DNA of 64,000 nt from Prorocentrum cordatum (taxonomy: Eukaryota; Sar; Dinophyceae; Prorocentrales; Prorocentraceae): NCBI GenBank assembly GCA_963575745.1, contig CAUYUJ010000714.1, forward strand, positions 120,773-184,772, in the 5' to 3' direction. The notes beneath the pieces are model-generated. The model had not been told where the DNA came from and ran no database searches. It saw nothing but the letters and a program-made list of their open reading frames with translations. Positions within the stretch are counted from its first letter, which is position 1, and each line of letters begins with the position of its first letter. Made by a program: the position numbers and the translations under genes. Below are positions 1 through 11,309 of this stretch, one piece after another.

Positions 1-654
1 GTACTCTGTATGGTTTTGTTACATGGGTGGTGGGGGGAGGCCGCATCGGGTTGGCTGCGCGTGCTGCGAATTCGGAGGCAGCCTGTGTTTTGCACGGTTT
101 TTTACAAGGGATGGTGGCAGGGTGCCCGCATGGTTCTGGGTTGGCTACCAGTCGCCTGGGGGAAGGGGTGTTTACGAATGGGGAACAGTGATAAACCCCT
201 TCCCGAAAGGGAAGAAGGGGGTGGAAGAGGAAACATCCTAAACCACCTACGCCCTAAACGGCTGGTGGGATTCGACGCGTGCGGCGGGCTCGTTGCATAA
301 CGTGTTTTTTTCTTGTTAAAAAATCTGCGCTTGCAGCGGGCTTGGCTTGTTCAGAGTTTTGCATACTACCGACGATCCCGCCGCCCCCTCACTCTTATCC
401 GCAACTGCGGGAGGCTAGAATATTTAATCGCTTCGTTCATTCCTTTGGCCCATTTCGCATCACTGTGGCTGAATGGTGGCGTGCTCGTGCCCAGTGGGAG
501 CAGTAGGGCAAGCAGGAATGTCCTCGAGGACCTCTTTGGAGACGTCGATCGCACTCGGGTCGAAGAGGGCCCATAGGCGGCCCCAGTTGGCGCCAAGATG
601 GCTGAAGAGAGCTCGAGCTGAGTTTCAAGACGTACCTGCATATAGGTGAGAGTC
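1..654. other. Unannotated leading stretch
   Basis: No convincing gene or repeat was found here. The reading frames are short and their composition is not protein-like. Confidence 0.4.
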
Positions 655-1265
655 CTCATTGGTACTTCCTGGGGTTTCTATAGAAGGCTCTCGGGAGCCT
701 CTGTGGAGCAGTTTCGAATCATCTGCGGAACCTCCTGGGGGCTTCTTGGGGGCCTCTTGCAGCTTCCTGTGGGCATGTTGGGGGCCTTTGGAGCCTCTTT
801 TGATGCCTCTTGAGGGCCTCTTGGGGGGCCTCTTGGAGGGCTCTTGGGGGCCTCTGGGGGTTTCCTGGGTGCCTCTTGGGGCCGAGAGCTCGAAATGTTC
901 CTTCGGGTTGCCCCTCTGGGCCCCCTCTTTGGGCCAGCCTGGGACGGTCGTGGAGGCCTCTTGGGCCGTCTCAGGGCCATCTTGGATCATTTGGTGTCCA
1001 TTTTGGAGGCTCCTTGGGCCGTCTTTCGAGCGATCTTGGGGCCTTTTGGGCCGTCCAGGGCGGTCGGTCGAAAAGGCGATACCGCCCAAATCGTCCGAAA
1101 ACCCCAGCTTCGGGGCTTCTCGAAGTCCTCTTGGATCCCTCCTGGAGCGCCCTGGGTGCTTCTCGGGTCGTCTTGGGACCGAGGTCGGCCATCTTGGAAC
1201 TTTCCTTTGAAACCGTTGGGCCTTCCACCCATTCGGTGGGTGCCTCATGGGGGGCGCTCTGGGAG
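655..1265 (+). repeat. Degenerate CTTGGGGCCT array
   Basis: Imperfect head-to-tail repetition of a roughly 10-bp word (CTTGGGGCCT and variants such as CCTCTTGGGGGC). It keeps several frames open, giving Gly/Leu/Trp/Ser-rich translations that are not genes. The same family recurs at about 10.0, 14.9, 16.1, 20.5 and 36.7 kb, and in the opposite orientation at 22.4 kb. Confidence 0.75.
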
Positions 1266-1460
1266 CCCCCGAGGCCGCGCCCAGGAGGTCCGACATCTCT
1301 GGCCCGAGCTTGCCGGGACCTTGCTGGGGTATCGTTCATCTGGGGGCCCCAGGGGGTGCCACGCGCACGCGGAGGGGCCAGCGAATTGAGTTGTGCCACC
1401 GCGTGCACTTGTTGGGAGCCACTGGTGGACCGTGTTGGCAGGTCATTTTTGAGAGGAATT

Positions 1461-2060
1461 CAGGAGTTCTCGCTCCCCCTCCCCCTCATTACTCTTCCTT
1501 TTTCCGTTTTCCTCGTTCCTCATCCCTTCTCCTTATTTGTTCCTCATCCCTTCACTCCTGTCTCTTTGCCTCCCCTTCCTCGGAGGATCCGGGCGACTGG
1601 TGGTCGGCGTGGCCCCGCGTGGGCGTGACGAGCTTCGAATGCTCCCCCCTCATTCCCCCTCTCCCTTTCTTTCTCTCTTTCCTCCACCCCTTCCTTCTCC
1701 CACTCTTCCTCCCTCCCCGCCCCCCGCCCCTTCCTCCTCCCACGCGCTACGAGGTGGGGTCCTCCCCCGAGCATCAAGTTGCCCGCGATAGACAGATCCT
1801 GTCCAATGGTGGCTTGCCCGCTCGTACACCTGGACGACTGGTCAGGGATCATCCTCTCCCCGGCCTCCTTCTCCTGCACCCCTCCCCTCCCCCCCCCCGC
1901 CTTCACTCCTCCCCCCCCATCCCCCTCTCTTCGGTTCCCTCCTCCCCCCCTCCCACCTCCCCGTCCCCCCTCCGCCTCCCCCCCCCCGACCGGAAGGAGC
2001 CCGGTGGCGGGTGGTCGGTGTGGCCCCGCATGGGAGGCAAGAGCTTCGAGGGCTTCCTCG
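1461..2060 (+). repeat. Pyrimidine-rich tract with a duplicated GC-rich module
   Basis: A C/T-rich stretch (runs of TCCCTCCCC) interrupted by two diverged copies of a module of about 55 bp (about 1584-1641 and 1992-2050). Both contain a GGTGGTCGG..GTGGCCCCGC core followed by a GAGCTTCGA core. No gene is supported. Confidence 0.5.
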
Positions 2061-2539
2061 GCTACGGCTACCAGCGGGTGCCCCGCGGCAGGGGCGGGGG
2101 CCACGGGCCAGCCTCGATCATCCCATCCGCGGCCCCATCGGGCCATGGGGCCTCAGCCCCTTCTCATCCCCCCCCCTCCCGTTGGGGACAGGCCCCGCGA
2201 AACCCGAAGGGAACAGCCTGTGTCCCCATCCAGGGCGGTAAATCGGCCAGTGGGGCCCAGCCAACGCCAGTTGGGATAGGGATTGGCTAAATTATGCTCA
2301 ATTGGCGCGAGTGGAAGCGAGCGGGCTTGCGCCGCCTCAGCGCGGCAGCGACGCTGGCGCGGGCGCGCCAGTTCGGGCCACGTTCAGGAGGGCGTTTTCT
2401 GCCGCTCACGGTCATTTCCTCCGCCGCCTCTTTGTGGCTTAGGGGTTCCTGCGGCAGCCTGCGCAGACGCAGGCGCGGGAGCGGAAGAGAGTTCAAAGCT
2501 GAGCCCCGCACCTCTGCCCCTATCCGAAAACAACCTGTC

Positions 2540-2612
2540 GATAAAGAGAGAGAGATATATATATAGAGAGAGAGAGACAGAGATAGAAAGAGAGAGAGAG
2601 AGGCGGTTTATT
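2540..2612 (+). repeat. AG/AT microsatellite
   Basis: Runs of AGAGAG with a short TATATA core. Between 2060 and 3300 I see no supportable gene. A module with the words GCTGCGTTCTTGCTCTTAT and GAAAGCTTGAGAGGTCCC-like sequence is duplicated at about 2846-2915 and 3050-3112. Confidence 0.7.
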
Positions 2613-3306
2613 TTGGACCCGGACGAGTTTGCTTGCATGGCACGTCCCCCCCATCCATCCCCCCTCGCACCTTGCCCGCCCTTTTCAGGCAGCGCTGGAC
2701 CGACAAGGCGCGCAGGTGAGCCCGGACCTGCGTGAAGCCCAGATCTCCTTTCGGGCCTCGCCTCACCGCGCCTCGCCTCGCTTCGCCCCCGCCCCCGCCC
2801 CACCTCCCCATGCAAGCGGGCGTGCCGGGGTCGACAGCTCTCCTGTGCTCGGCTGCGTTCTTGCTCTTATGGACACTGCGCAGGCCCAAGGGAAGCTTGA
2901 GAGGTCCCTTCCATGTGTTTTCCCCGGTCACTTGCGGATTTGGTGCTCGCGCTGTCAATGCTCTGCTCTCCTAGGGCTTTGCAGCGTCGTCCGCACCTTG
3001 CTTCTGCATGTCCGAGCTCCGTAGCTGCCTGCACGCCCTCCTGTGCTCAGCTGCGTTCTTGCTCTTATCGACACTGCGCAGGCCCGAGGAAAGCTTGAGA
3101 GGTCCCCTCCAATGTGTGCGTCCAGGACGCCGTACGCCCGGACTCTGCCAACCCGGCGGGAGAGAAACGACGCCCACGGCTGCTGTTTTTCCCAACCATC
3201 CTGTGGTGTTGGGTCCTCGTTTTGAAGAGACGGTCCCCGCGTCACCTCCTCCCGCTGCCCCCTCCTCCTTCCTTCCTGCGTTTCACCCACCAAGTACAGC
3301 GCTTCG

Positions 3307-4284
3307 TAGCCCCATAGGGAGCTCCACCGAAGGCCCTGGTTCGCATGGCGGCCTCGGGCCATTTCGGCACACCCCTCTCGAGGATCGTGGCCCCATGGGG
3401 AGCTCCACCGAAGGGTCCAGTGGCAGGGTTCGCATGGCGGCCTCGGGCCATTCCGGCACACCCCTGACGAGGATCGTGGCCCCATGGGAAGCTCCACCGA
3501 AGGCTCCAGTGGCAGGGTTCGCATGGCGACCTCGGGCCATTCCGGCACACCCCTGACGAGGATCGTGGCCCCATAGGGAGCTCCACCGAAGGCCCCAGTG
3601 GCAGGGTTCGCATGGCGGCCTCAGGCCATTTCGGCACACCCCTCACGAGGATCGTGGCCCCATAAGGGAGCTCCACCGAAGGCCCCAGTGGCAGGGTTCG
3701 CATGGCGGCCTCGGGCCATTTCGGCACACCCCTCACCAGGATCGTGGCTCCATAGGGAGCTCCACCGAAGGCCCCAGTGGCAGGGTTCGCATGGCGGCCT
3801 CGGGCCATTTCGGCACACCCCTCTCGAGGATCGTGGCCCCATAGGGAGCTCCACCGAAGGCCCAGTGGCAGGGTTCGCATGGCGGCCTCGGGCCATTTCG
3901 GCACACCCCTCACGAGGATCGTGGCTCCATAGGGAGCTCCACCGAAGGCCCCAGTGGCAGGGTTCGCATGGCGGCCTCAGGCCATTTCGGCACACCCCTC
4001 ACGAGGATCGTGGCCCCATAGGGAGCTCCACCGAAGGCCCCAGTGGCAGGGTTCGCATGGCGGCCTCGGGCCATTTCGGCACACCCCTCACGAGGATCGT
4101 GGCCCCATAGGGAGCTCCACCGAAGGCCCCAGTGGCAGGGTTCGCATGGCGGCCTCGGGCCATTTCGGCACACCCCTCACGAGGACCGTGGCCCCACTGG
4201 AGCTCCACCGAAGGCCCCAGTGGCAGGGTTCGCATGGCGGCCCCGGGCCATTGCGGCACATCCCTCACGAGGATCGTGGCCCAT
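3307..4284 (-). repeat. 89-bp tandem repeat array, about 11 copies
   Basis: Units begin GGGAGCTCCACCGAAGG at about 3317, 3398, 3486, 3575, 3664, 3753, 3841, 3930, 4019, 4108 and 4197. Period is 89 bp with few substitutions; the first unit is shortened. Because 89 is not a multiple of 3, all frames stay open and long spurious reading frames result. On the minus strand every unit carries CTC|GTGAGG, a good match to a GT splice donor. The array ends exactly at the coding segment on its right. Confidence 0.95.
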
Positions 4285-4491
4285 AGTTGTGCTGCTTCAA
4301 CAACAGCGCCTGGGCGTCGTACTCCGCCTTGTCGACGTGCAACGCCACCTCCTCCCTCATGGCTCTCAAGGCCCTCTCCTGCTTCTGCTGCTCGGTCAGA
4401 GGGACGCCGTCCTTGTCGTCGTCGGCGCCCGCGAAGACGGCCACGAACGTGTCCCTGAGCATGTCGGGCTCCGGCGGGAAGCCGTGGCCAC
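4282..4491 (-). CDS. Coding segment (exon) of an unrecognised protein
   Basis: Minus-strand translation is markedly protein-like: PEPDMLRDTFVAVFAGADDD, then a charged helical stretch containing LTEQQKQERALRAM and ending near LLLKQH. I do not recognise the family. No start codon in a good context is visible, and I treat it as an internal exon. A GTGAGG donor lies just past the end, inside the first unit of the tandem array. The word CTATG(T/G)GGCCACG occurs at both edges of the segment, and this word is also part of the 89-bp unit. Function unknown; the coding call rests on composition only. Confidence 0.5.
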
Positions 4492-4837
4492 ATAGGGAGC
4501 GCGGGCGAAGATGGTATTCACAATTGCGGTATTCACAGCTGCATCTGGTTGGGTCCTTCGCCAGGCTAATTTTGGGCGCGCCGGCGACCTGGTCTGTCAA
4601 GGTCCCCGCTTCCGGGGGCCAGCGGCACGTTGGCCCACAGGGAAGGTCGAAGCAGAACGCCCCGCGGAAATGAACGTCATTACGACTCTTGGGACCTTGG
4701 GGGGTCATGAGGTCTGGATGGGGTCGAGAAGCCCGAAGCCCGATGCCCCAGCGGAGAGCGCAGAGAATTCGCGCCCCCGGCCGCGGGGCATTAACCTTTC
4801 TCCCGCCACCACTATAGAGGAGCCTTGCACGTAACTC

Positions 4838-5040
4838 AGAAGAGGAAAAAACACACATACACAATGAATCCTCGATTCCTCCGAAAATATTGGAAAATAT
4901 AGGAGGTGTGTGGGGGGGGGGGAAGACAGAAACCCACAAAAAATTAGAAAATATGGGGAATCTTTTCGTTTGTGTGTATCTATTTGTGTGTCCTGGGTCG
5001 GCCCCTGGCGCGCGCGCCCCGCGCGCCCAGGGGGAGGGGG
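4838..5040 (+). repeat. Dispersed repeat, copy 1 (partner at 7.05 kb)
   Basis: AT-rich island with GAATCCTCGA..TCC, repeated GAAAATAT words, a G-homopolymer and a TTTGTGTGT..CCTGGG tail. The sequence at 7045-7215 has the same order of words and is clearly homologous though diverged. Confidence 0.6.
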
Positions 5041-5332
5041 GCCCGGCGCCGATTGCATGCTTCCCGCGTGAGGTGCCGAGGGCTGCTCCCTAAAGCGCGC
5101 TCGCACCTAGGACGTCTTATTTGTTCGGAGGTGGACGGACCTCCTACCCTGACGCGTCGATTAAGGAATTGGCCGTTTTCGGTTCGCGAGGGGGCGTCGC
5201 GGCCGTCATTTCTGCGGGTTCAGGTCCGTCGGTTTCGGTCCCAGGCCGCTTTCACTAAGGGGAGGTCTACTAAAGGGAGGTTTGTCCACCGCCGACTTGT
5301 GCCACTCCGATGAGTTGGATGGGTCTGCCGAG

Positions 5333-5490
5333 GCTTCGCCGCGTTGCCGCCCGTTGCCGCCTATGTGGGGGTAGACCGAGGTTCGCCACGTGGCTGCTCG
5401 CTGCCGCCTGCGGGGGTGTGCCGACGTGTCGCCACGTAGCCGCCCGCTGTCGCTTGTGTGGGTATGCCGAGGATTCGCCACGTTGCCCGT
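5333..5490 (+). repeat. Minisatellite of about 50 bp, three units
   Basis: Three diverged units with the words GCCGCCCG(T/C)TG, TGTGGG and TCGCCACGT follow each other. No gene is supported between 5.0 and 5.85 kb. Confidence 0.6.
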
Positions 5491-5845
5491 ATGCCACCAC
5501 AGAGGTTTCACCAGACAGCTTGCACCACACAACTTGCACCACATATTTCACACATGCACGGCGAAGTAACTTACTGTTTGGGGTCCACACTGGCTAACAT
5601 TGTTGAGACCTGTACGTCGTGCTTTACTCTTCCGCAAGGGCTCATGGCGTAGAGTCCATTGCCAGAGGTGGGGGTCGAGGGGCATCTCGGGGAGGAACCC
5701 TGGCCGCGGAGGCCGTTCGAGGCCGAGCGGTCTCTCGGACGGTCTCTCGCAGCGTCGGGGGCGAGCGCCCGAGTCGTCCACGGCAGGAGTCCGCCATGGA
5801 CGTGGGAATGTGGGGAGCAATTCCTTATCCGCCTCGTTCCCCGCA

Positions 5846-5900
5846 TTCCTCCTCCTCCTCCTCCTCCTCCTCCTCCTCCTCCTCCTCCTCCTCCTCCTCT
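5846..5900 (+). repeat. TCC microsatellite
   Basis: Near-perfect (TCC)n. The flanks (5.5-6.8 kb) hold no reading frame that I can support as a gene. Confidence 0.9.
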
Positions 5901-6825
5901 CAGCTCTCTTGTGCATGGGGCGCACTTGGTAGAGCTTCGGGGCGTCTCTCCGCCGACGCCTCGGCGGCCAGGCTACACGCCCCGCCGCTCCGGGCAGGTA
6001 GACCCTCAATCGATGTTGGAGGGCCCGGCATCCATAGAATCATCACTCAGGGGTCACATGCTCTTCCGCCTGCAGGACTGGCGACCCCCTAAGCGCCTTT
6101 ACTTTACCTCTCAACTCCTCCTGATCCCTCTCCGCCTCGTCCTCCTCCACCGCGCGGTTCATATTGATAGGACAACACGTTGTGAATGTTGCGGCGCCTG
6201 CTCGCTAGGGGGTTGTACTCATCTCCTCCAGCGGCAGTGCCTTGGGAAGTCCCTCGTTCCGACAACGTCCGCAAACCACGTGCGCAGCGTCGCATGCTCC
6301 CGTGCGGGACTCCATCCGAAGTCTGCAGACCCTTCTGCGGGAAGGAGCCCCGCGGCGGCTCTCGGAGCCGAGGCTGCTTGCCCGCGCCCCCAAGCGGTAT
6401 TCGGTGACAGTGGCATGCCGCCACGTTCGCACATTGTTTTGCTCTGGGCCCGCCACGCTTGGTGCTGAGCATCGTGCGATAGTCGGCGCTGCCTGGTAAG
6501 CAGTCTTCGGCTCGGGGATGTGATTTTATGTACCTCCGAGGTGCGGTCCTCCGCATCATTTTCATATACCATTTTTCTGACCAGCCACGCCTGCACTGCA
6601 GCCGTCTCCGCAGGAGGTGCGTACCTCCTTCTCCCCCTCTCGGCTCCTGCTCATACCGTGGTGTTCCCAAACGCAGCGCCTGCTGGGGTAGGGAAGCTGC
6701 GTCTCTGACGGCATTCAGGCGCTACCTTTTTCATAGCCCTGCAGTCGACAACTCGGACAGCGCCCTGGAGAATTGCTTGCTTGCCTGCCTCCTCCTCCTA
6801 ACTCCTCTTCCTCCTCCACCTCCTA

Positions 6826-6897
6826 ACTCCTCGTCCTCCTCCTCCTCCTCCTCCTCCTCCTCCTCCTCCTCCTCCTCCTCCTCCTCCTCCTCCTCAC
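6826..6897 (+). repeat. TCC microsatellite
   Basis: Near-perfect (TCC)n, Ser-rich on plus and Glu-rich on minus in translation. Confidence 0.9.
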
Positions 6898-7044
6898 CAT
6901 CATTATCCTCACTCTTCTCGCTGTGCAGTCCGCCAGAGACGGCCATCCTTGCATCGGTAGCCGCTGTTAGGTGGAACCTGCGCATGCGAGAGCCTTAGCA
7001 GGTGCCATCTCAGCACATGAAGGCGCGGCTCGCATCGGTTCTTG

Positions 7045-7215
7045 TCTTGTCTCGGGGGGGGGGAACATAGACAAGGAATCCTCGAATTCCCCAAACACGT
7101 GGGAAAATACGAAAATATGGAAAGTTGGGGGGGTCCACAACATATTGGAAGATATGGGGAGCCCTGGGATTCGTGTGTATTTGTGTGTGTCCCTGGGCCC
7201 CTTTCTTGTCGTGCC
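7045..7215 (+). repeat. Dispersed repeat, copy 2 (partner at 4.84 kb)
   Basis: Same arrangement as 4838-5040: G-run, GGAATCCTCGAATTCC, repeated GAAAATA/GATATGGGGA words, then GTGTGTATTTGTGTGTGTCC and CTGGGCCCC. Confidence 0.6.
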
Positions 7216-7350
7216 CCCACCGCGCACAGCGCGTCGGCCGAGCTCTGCTCTGCGCGGCAGAGACCTCCCTCCCGGGCAGGTGCGCGCCGAGGGCGGCCGG
7301 GTCGCGAAGGACATCGTCCCGGAGGAGCGCCCGGGGGGTCTTCCGCCAGG

Positions 7351-7695
7351 CACCAGCCTCGAGTCCGGCACGTGTTGCTACAGGAGAAGTGCTCAGCGAT
7401 GATCAAGAAATAGTTTGGGGGACGAGGTTTCCAGTATGGTTCGGCTGGTCCCGGGCATTTTGTCGACTGCTTTCTGCCTTTCCTCGGAAATCTGCCTGTA
7501 GGAGGACATGCCCGACCTAACACCAGCCTTGAGTCGGGCACGTGCTTCTTCAGGAGAAATGCTCAACGATTGTCAAGGAATAGTTTGGGGACGATGTTTC
7601 TAGCATTGTTTGGCTGGTTTGGGGTCTCTTGTGGACCACTTTCTGCTTTTCCGCGAAAGCCTGCCGGTAGGAGGACATGCCCGACCTAACACACA
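7351..7695 (+). repeat. Tandem duplication, unit about 170 bp
   Basis: ACCAGCC(T)(C/T)..GAGTC(C/G)GGCACGTG occurs at 7351 and 7521. The rest of the unit follows in the same order in both (AGGAGAA(G/A)TGCTCA, AATAGTTTGGGG, GGAGGACATGCCCGACCTAA). A third unit begins at about 7692 and diverges at once. Confidence 0.85.
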
Positions 7696-8067
7696 CCAGC
7701 CTCCGGGCCCGAAGATCGATGTCTGAAGCGCGCTTGCAGCTTGGCTTCGGCGGCTCGGCCTCGGCCTGTTCCTGTCGCCAGCGTGGGATTGGGAAGCGCT
7801 TGCCTGACATGACGAGATGGGGAGGCACATGGAAGCAACGGGTCCATCCGAGGCGCGCAGGCGCACCCGCCGTTACCTGCACGCGGGACGCCTTCTGGGC
7901 GACGTCGGCGCCGCTCCGGCTCCACTCTGGGGCTCGAGGGTCGCAGGTTGAGGATGGAGATTGTTGGACGTCGCTGGCCTCGTGTGGGCCTCCGGGGGTC
8001 CTCTGGGGGCCGCTGGAGACGTTCGGGGAGCTCCGCGAGCCGCGAATACATCTGGCAGGCGCAAAGA

Positions 8068-8179
8068 TTACCAGCCTGGAACATATCCCTATCCCTATGC
8101 TGGGCACTTCCTCATCACGATGCCAAGCTTAGGGATTCCCTTTTTTTCTTAGGGATAGGGATACGTTCGAGGCTGGTAA
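8068..8179 (-). mobile_element. Inverted-repeat element family 1, copy A (internally deleted)
   Basis: The ends are TTACCAGCCT and AGGCTGGTAA. Inverted repeats of about 30 bp contain ATCCCTATCCCTA. At 112 bp it is shorter than the other copies because the middle is lost. Flanks share AAGA. Non-coding, MITE-like. Confidence 0.85.
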
Positions 8180-8301
8180 AAGAAGGACCTCCCCTGGCCT
8201 TCCACGGGTCGAGACGCTGATGTCTGGCGTGGCTCTCGGCAGATGCCGGCGAAGGGCGTCGAAAATTGACCACTCGGCAGGTGACGGGGGTCAGCGTAAA
8301 C

Positions 8302-8458
8302 TTACCAGCCTCGAACGTATCCCTATCCCTAAGATTGACACGCCAAAAGGCGACGACAATCTTATGGATCCGCCTCAAAAAATAAGGGAATCCCTAAGAT
8401 TGGCATCATGATGAGGAGGTGCCCAGCATAGGGATAGGGATATGTTCCAGGCTGGTAA
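8302..8458 (+). mobile_element. Inverted-repeat element family 1, copy B
   Basis: 157 bp, ends TTACCAGCCT/AGGCTGGTAA, and a 5-bp target duplication TAAAC at 8297-8301 and 8459-8463. The interior contains a further palindrome, AATCTTA(G/T)GGAT versus ATCCCTAAGATT. It is inverted relative to copy A, 122 bp away. Confidence 0.9.
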
Positions 8459-8649
8459 TAAACGGCGCTCAGCTGGAGCGCCAGATCTTGCAGGATCCTG
8501 GAAGTCTGGATTTGGACTGAGCCGAGCTTGGCAGCCGTTCGCGGCTTTAGAGGTGCCCTTGCACATTGGCTGAGCCAGGTTTGGAAAGCCGCCGACGCCC
8601 CGAAGGACACGTTTTTCTAAATTGGTTGAGCACAGCTTGCGCTGAGCCA

Positions 8650-9500
8650 GTCAAGTCTACGCCCGGCGAGGGCGGTTCCGCCGGCGGAAGCCGGCGAAAG
8701 TGACAGATGCCGCCCCAGCATGGATTTTGGATAGGACCATATAAGACGAACAGCCGTGCGAGGGTAGTGTTGTTGGCAGCTGTGGGTGTCGAAGAATGGG
8801 CACACCAGGCCAGTTCATCAAGATTGCGAGCCGTCGCAAGCGTCCGGTGATCTCATGCAAAGCCAGGTTTGCTAAGTTCGCGCTTATACGGGGGGCGGCG
8901 GATTTGCTTTACTCCCAGATGTTCGGTCATGTCCCATGACCTTGACCCCCGAGTTTGGAAACCATGGTAGACGTGGACGCACCGTAGGCACATTGAACAG
9001 CAGCTTGTGTTTGTTAACGAGGTGGCCCACGGCGACCCACCATTTATCATCAAGATCGAAGAGCCGATTCCAGTGGCGCTGCCGCGCTTCGCCATCGTGC
9101 CGAGGGGGTGGGGGCGGCGAGGGCCTGAGGGGCGGCGAGGGGAGATTTCTGGCGGGTGATATGACGAGGGGGGGGAAGCGAGCGAAGCAGCCATACGCAA
9201 AGCGCGCGTGGGCAAGACAATTGGCGAGCGTGCGAGCTACGCCAAACGCGTTAGCTGGCGGACAGGAGGCGCCAAACGCGCGACAAGACAAACAGCAACG
9301 ACGCGCCAAATGCGCGCCGGGAGGACGAGGAGAGGAGGAAGATGACGACGAGGGGGGGGGCCTCTCTGAAATGCTCACTTGCCCGCGCATGCAACACCTG
9401 CACCACGGCACAGCTCGGCATGCTGACACGGACGGCGCTCGGCAGGCGCATATGTTGCACGCCCCGCTTCGGCCCCTGCCCAGAGTCTCAATGTTAGGAC
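8650..9500. other. Protein-like patches on both strands, unresolved
   Basis: Plus strand, 8796-8939 is a 47-codon ATG-to-TGA frame. In another plus frame, 8974-9110 reads with the patch VNEVAHGDPPFIIKIEEPIP. The minus strand over the same bases reads HWNRLFDLDDKWWVAVGHLV, equally protein-like. One of these is probably a real exon, but I cannot decide strand or limits. No family is recognised. Confidence 0.3.
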
Positions 9501-9959
9501 AACATTGACTGGGGACCAGGCCCTCCTCCGCTGCCTCCTACGCCTATTGGTGCACGGCCCCTTCGCAACCGCAGCCCCAACACGAGACGTCGCAGCGGTT
9601 GTGAACTGAAAAAGGTTGGGAACGGCGCAGAGGTAATGGACCCCAGGAGCAGCACATGGCATTGCATTGCGTGTCTTAGCTACAGGTGATGCCGACGTGG
9701 GAGTAATTGAAATCAAATGGGACCGATATTGTCCATCAGCCATGATGGGGGTCTGCTTTACTGTATGGCGTGACCTAATCTATGAGCTGGACTGCACCGC
9801 GGGGTGTCGGAGCTCGTCCGTCTACGCAACTGCTTGCGGCAAGTCCCGCAACCGTCTCAGACTTGAGGAGCGCACAGGATGTTGTAACGTGTGTCACCTC
9901 GTGCCCCGAGGCTTGTGAGCCGTGCAAGACGCGTTTCCGCATCGGGTCTCTTTTTATTT

Positions 9960-10330
9960 ATGATATCTGTCGTCCCTCGCCCTCTCTTGGGGTCTCTCGA
10001 GTGCCTCTTGGGGGCTCGTTGGACCGTCTCAGGGCGCGCTTAGGCAGCCTGTCGCCTTCGTAGTCTATCTTCAGGGGCTCCTTGGGCCGTGTTGGAGACC
10101 TCTTGGGGCCCTCGAGGGTCGTCTTGAGGGCATAGAGGGCAGTGTTGGAGGACACCTGGGCCATCTTGAGATCCTCTTGTATCGTCTTTTGGCCATACTG
10201 GCGGCCTCTTGGGCCGCCTTGGGCTGACGGGAGGACGGCGACAACTCGAACATGCGTCAAACCTCGAAGAGACATTAGTTTGTTTGACCGCTTCGGACCC
10301 CCATGGAGGTCCCGTTGGAGCCCCCTGTGG
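9960..10330 (+). repeat. Degenerate CTTGGGGCCT array
   Basis: Same family as 655-1265. From 9.5 to 9.96 kb nothing gene-like is seen. Confidence 0.65.
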
Positions 10331-10719
10331 CTGCATTATTGGGGCTCTGAGCGGGCCCGGCTTCTCCCTCCCCACCCGCCGTCTCCTGGCGCCTCCTCCT
10401 CCTCCTCTTCGTCCTCCTCCTCCTGCATGGTGACCTGATTCGCGTTCAGTGCACCCCACCGGCGCCTCACTCGCCAGCGCAGTGACTCTGCCTAGCAGCC
10501 GACGCAATAATATGACTGGGCCTCGTGAGACATTGGGGGGGGGTGGGGGGGCACACCGTCCCGTCTTGGCGGCCTTGGGCCGTCTCGGAAGGCACCCTGG
10601 GGCATGCTCCAGGCCGTGGAGCGAGAGCGCCGGGGAGGCGCCACGCCGCCCAGGAACTGCTGCGAGGGGCGGAGATGCCCTGGACGTGTCTAGGGCGGGG
10701 GGAGGTGAAGACTGACGAG

Positions 10720-10920
10720 CTTAGCTGCCTCGATACGCCCGTTTTGATACGCGACACACGTGCCGTGCTCAAAACGTCCATGTCAATACGTTGCGTGTTG
10801 GCTCCACGTATTGGACCACGTTTTGGCGAATGTATCGCGTCGAACCTACGTTTTCAGCCTACGTGTTGAGCTCCGTATCAATACGATACGTGTTGCGTGT
10901 TGCGTATCGGGGCAGCTAAG
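10720..10920 (+). mobile_element. hAT-like MITE (family 4) with 8-bp target duplication
   Basis: 201 bp bounded by CTTAGCTGCCTCGATACGC and its inverse GCGTATCGGGGCAGCTAAG (18 of 19 matching). It is flanked by the 8-bp direct repeat CTGACGAG at 10712-10719 and 10921-10928. An 8-bp duplication is characteristic of hAT-superfamily transposases. The interior holds TACGTG/CACGTA-rich palindromic words and no coding potential. Confidence 0.9.
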
Positions 10921-11057
10921 CTGACGAGGTAGACCCAAAGGCCCTTGGGCAGACGTTGTCCCGAATTTTCTGACGGACGCAGGATGTCAGGAGCCAGGGC
11001 CGGATGTTTCCGGCCATGGGGAGGCTCTGGAGGAGGAGAGCACGAAGTGCAGGATCG

Positions 11058-11188
11058 TGTGTGTGTGTGTGTTGTGTGTGTGTGTGTGTGTGTCTGTGTC
11101 TGTGTCTGTGTCTGTGTCTGTGTCTGTGTCTGTGTCTGTGTCTGTGTCTGTGTCTGTGTCTGTGTCTGTGTCTGTGTCTGTGTCTGTG
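11058..11188 (+). repeat. TGTGTC microsatellite
   Basis: (TG)n followed by about 17 near-perfect TGTGTC units. Confidence 0.97.
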
Positions 11189-11309
11189 AGGGCTGCGGTC
11201 CCTGCGCTCCACCCCTCGCGGGTCTGCCTCTGGCTGGCCGGACACGGCGCGCTCTCGCGCCACCCGACTTCCCTGAGAGCTGCACCGCGCCTCAGCGCGA
11301 CAGAGGGCG

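Noticed and set aside
440-500. tRNA-like GTGGCTGAATGGTGGCGTGC
   Set aside because: I could not form acceptor or anticodon stems around it.
3242-4493. Repeat-containing protein encoded by the 89-bp array
   Set aside because: The period is not a multiple of three and all six frames are open, so the open frames follow from the repeat itself.
8068-8458. Family 1 elements as introner elements carrying their own splice sites
   Set aside because: The ends have the acceptor-like TTACCAG on the left and the donor-like GGTAA on the right, the wrong order for an intron in either orientation.
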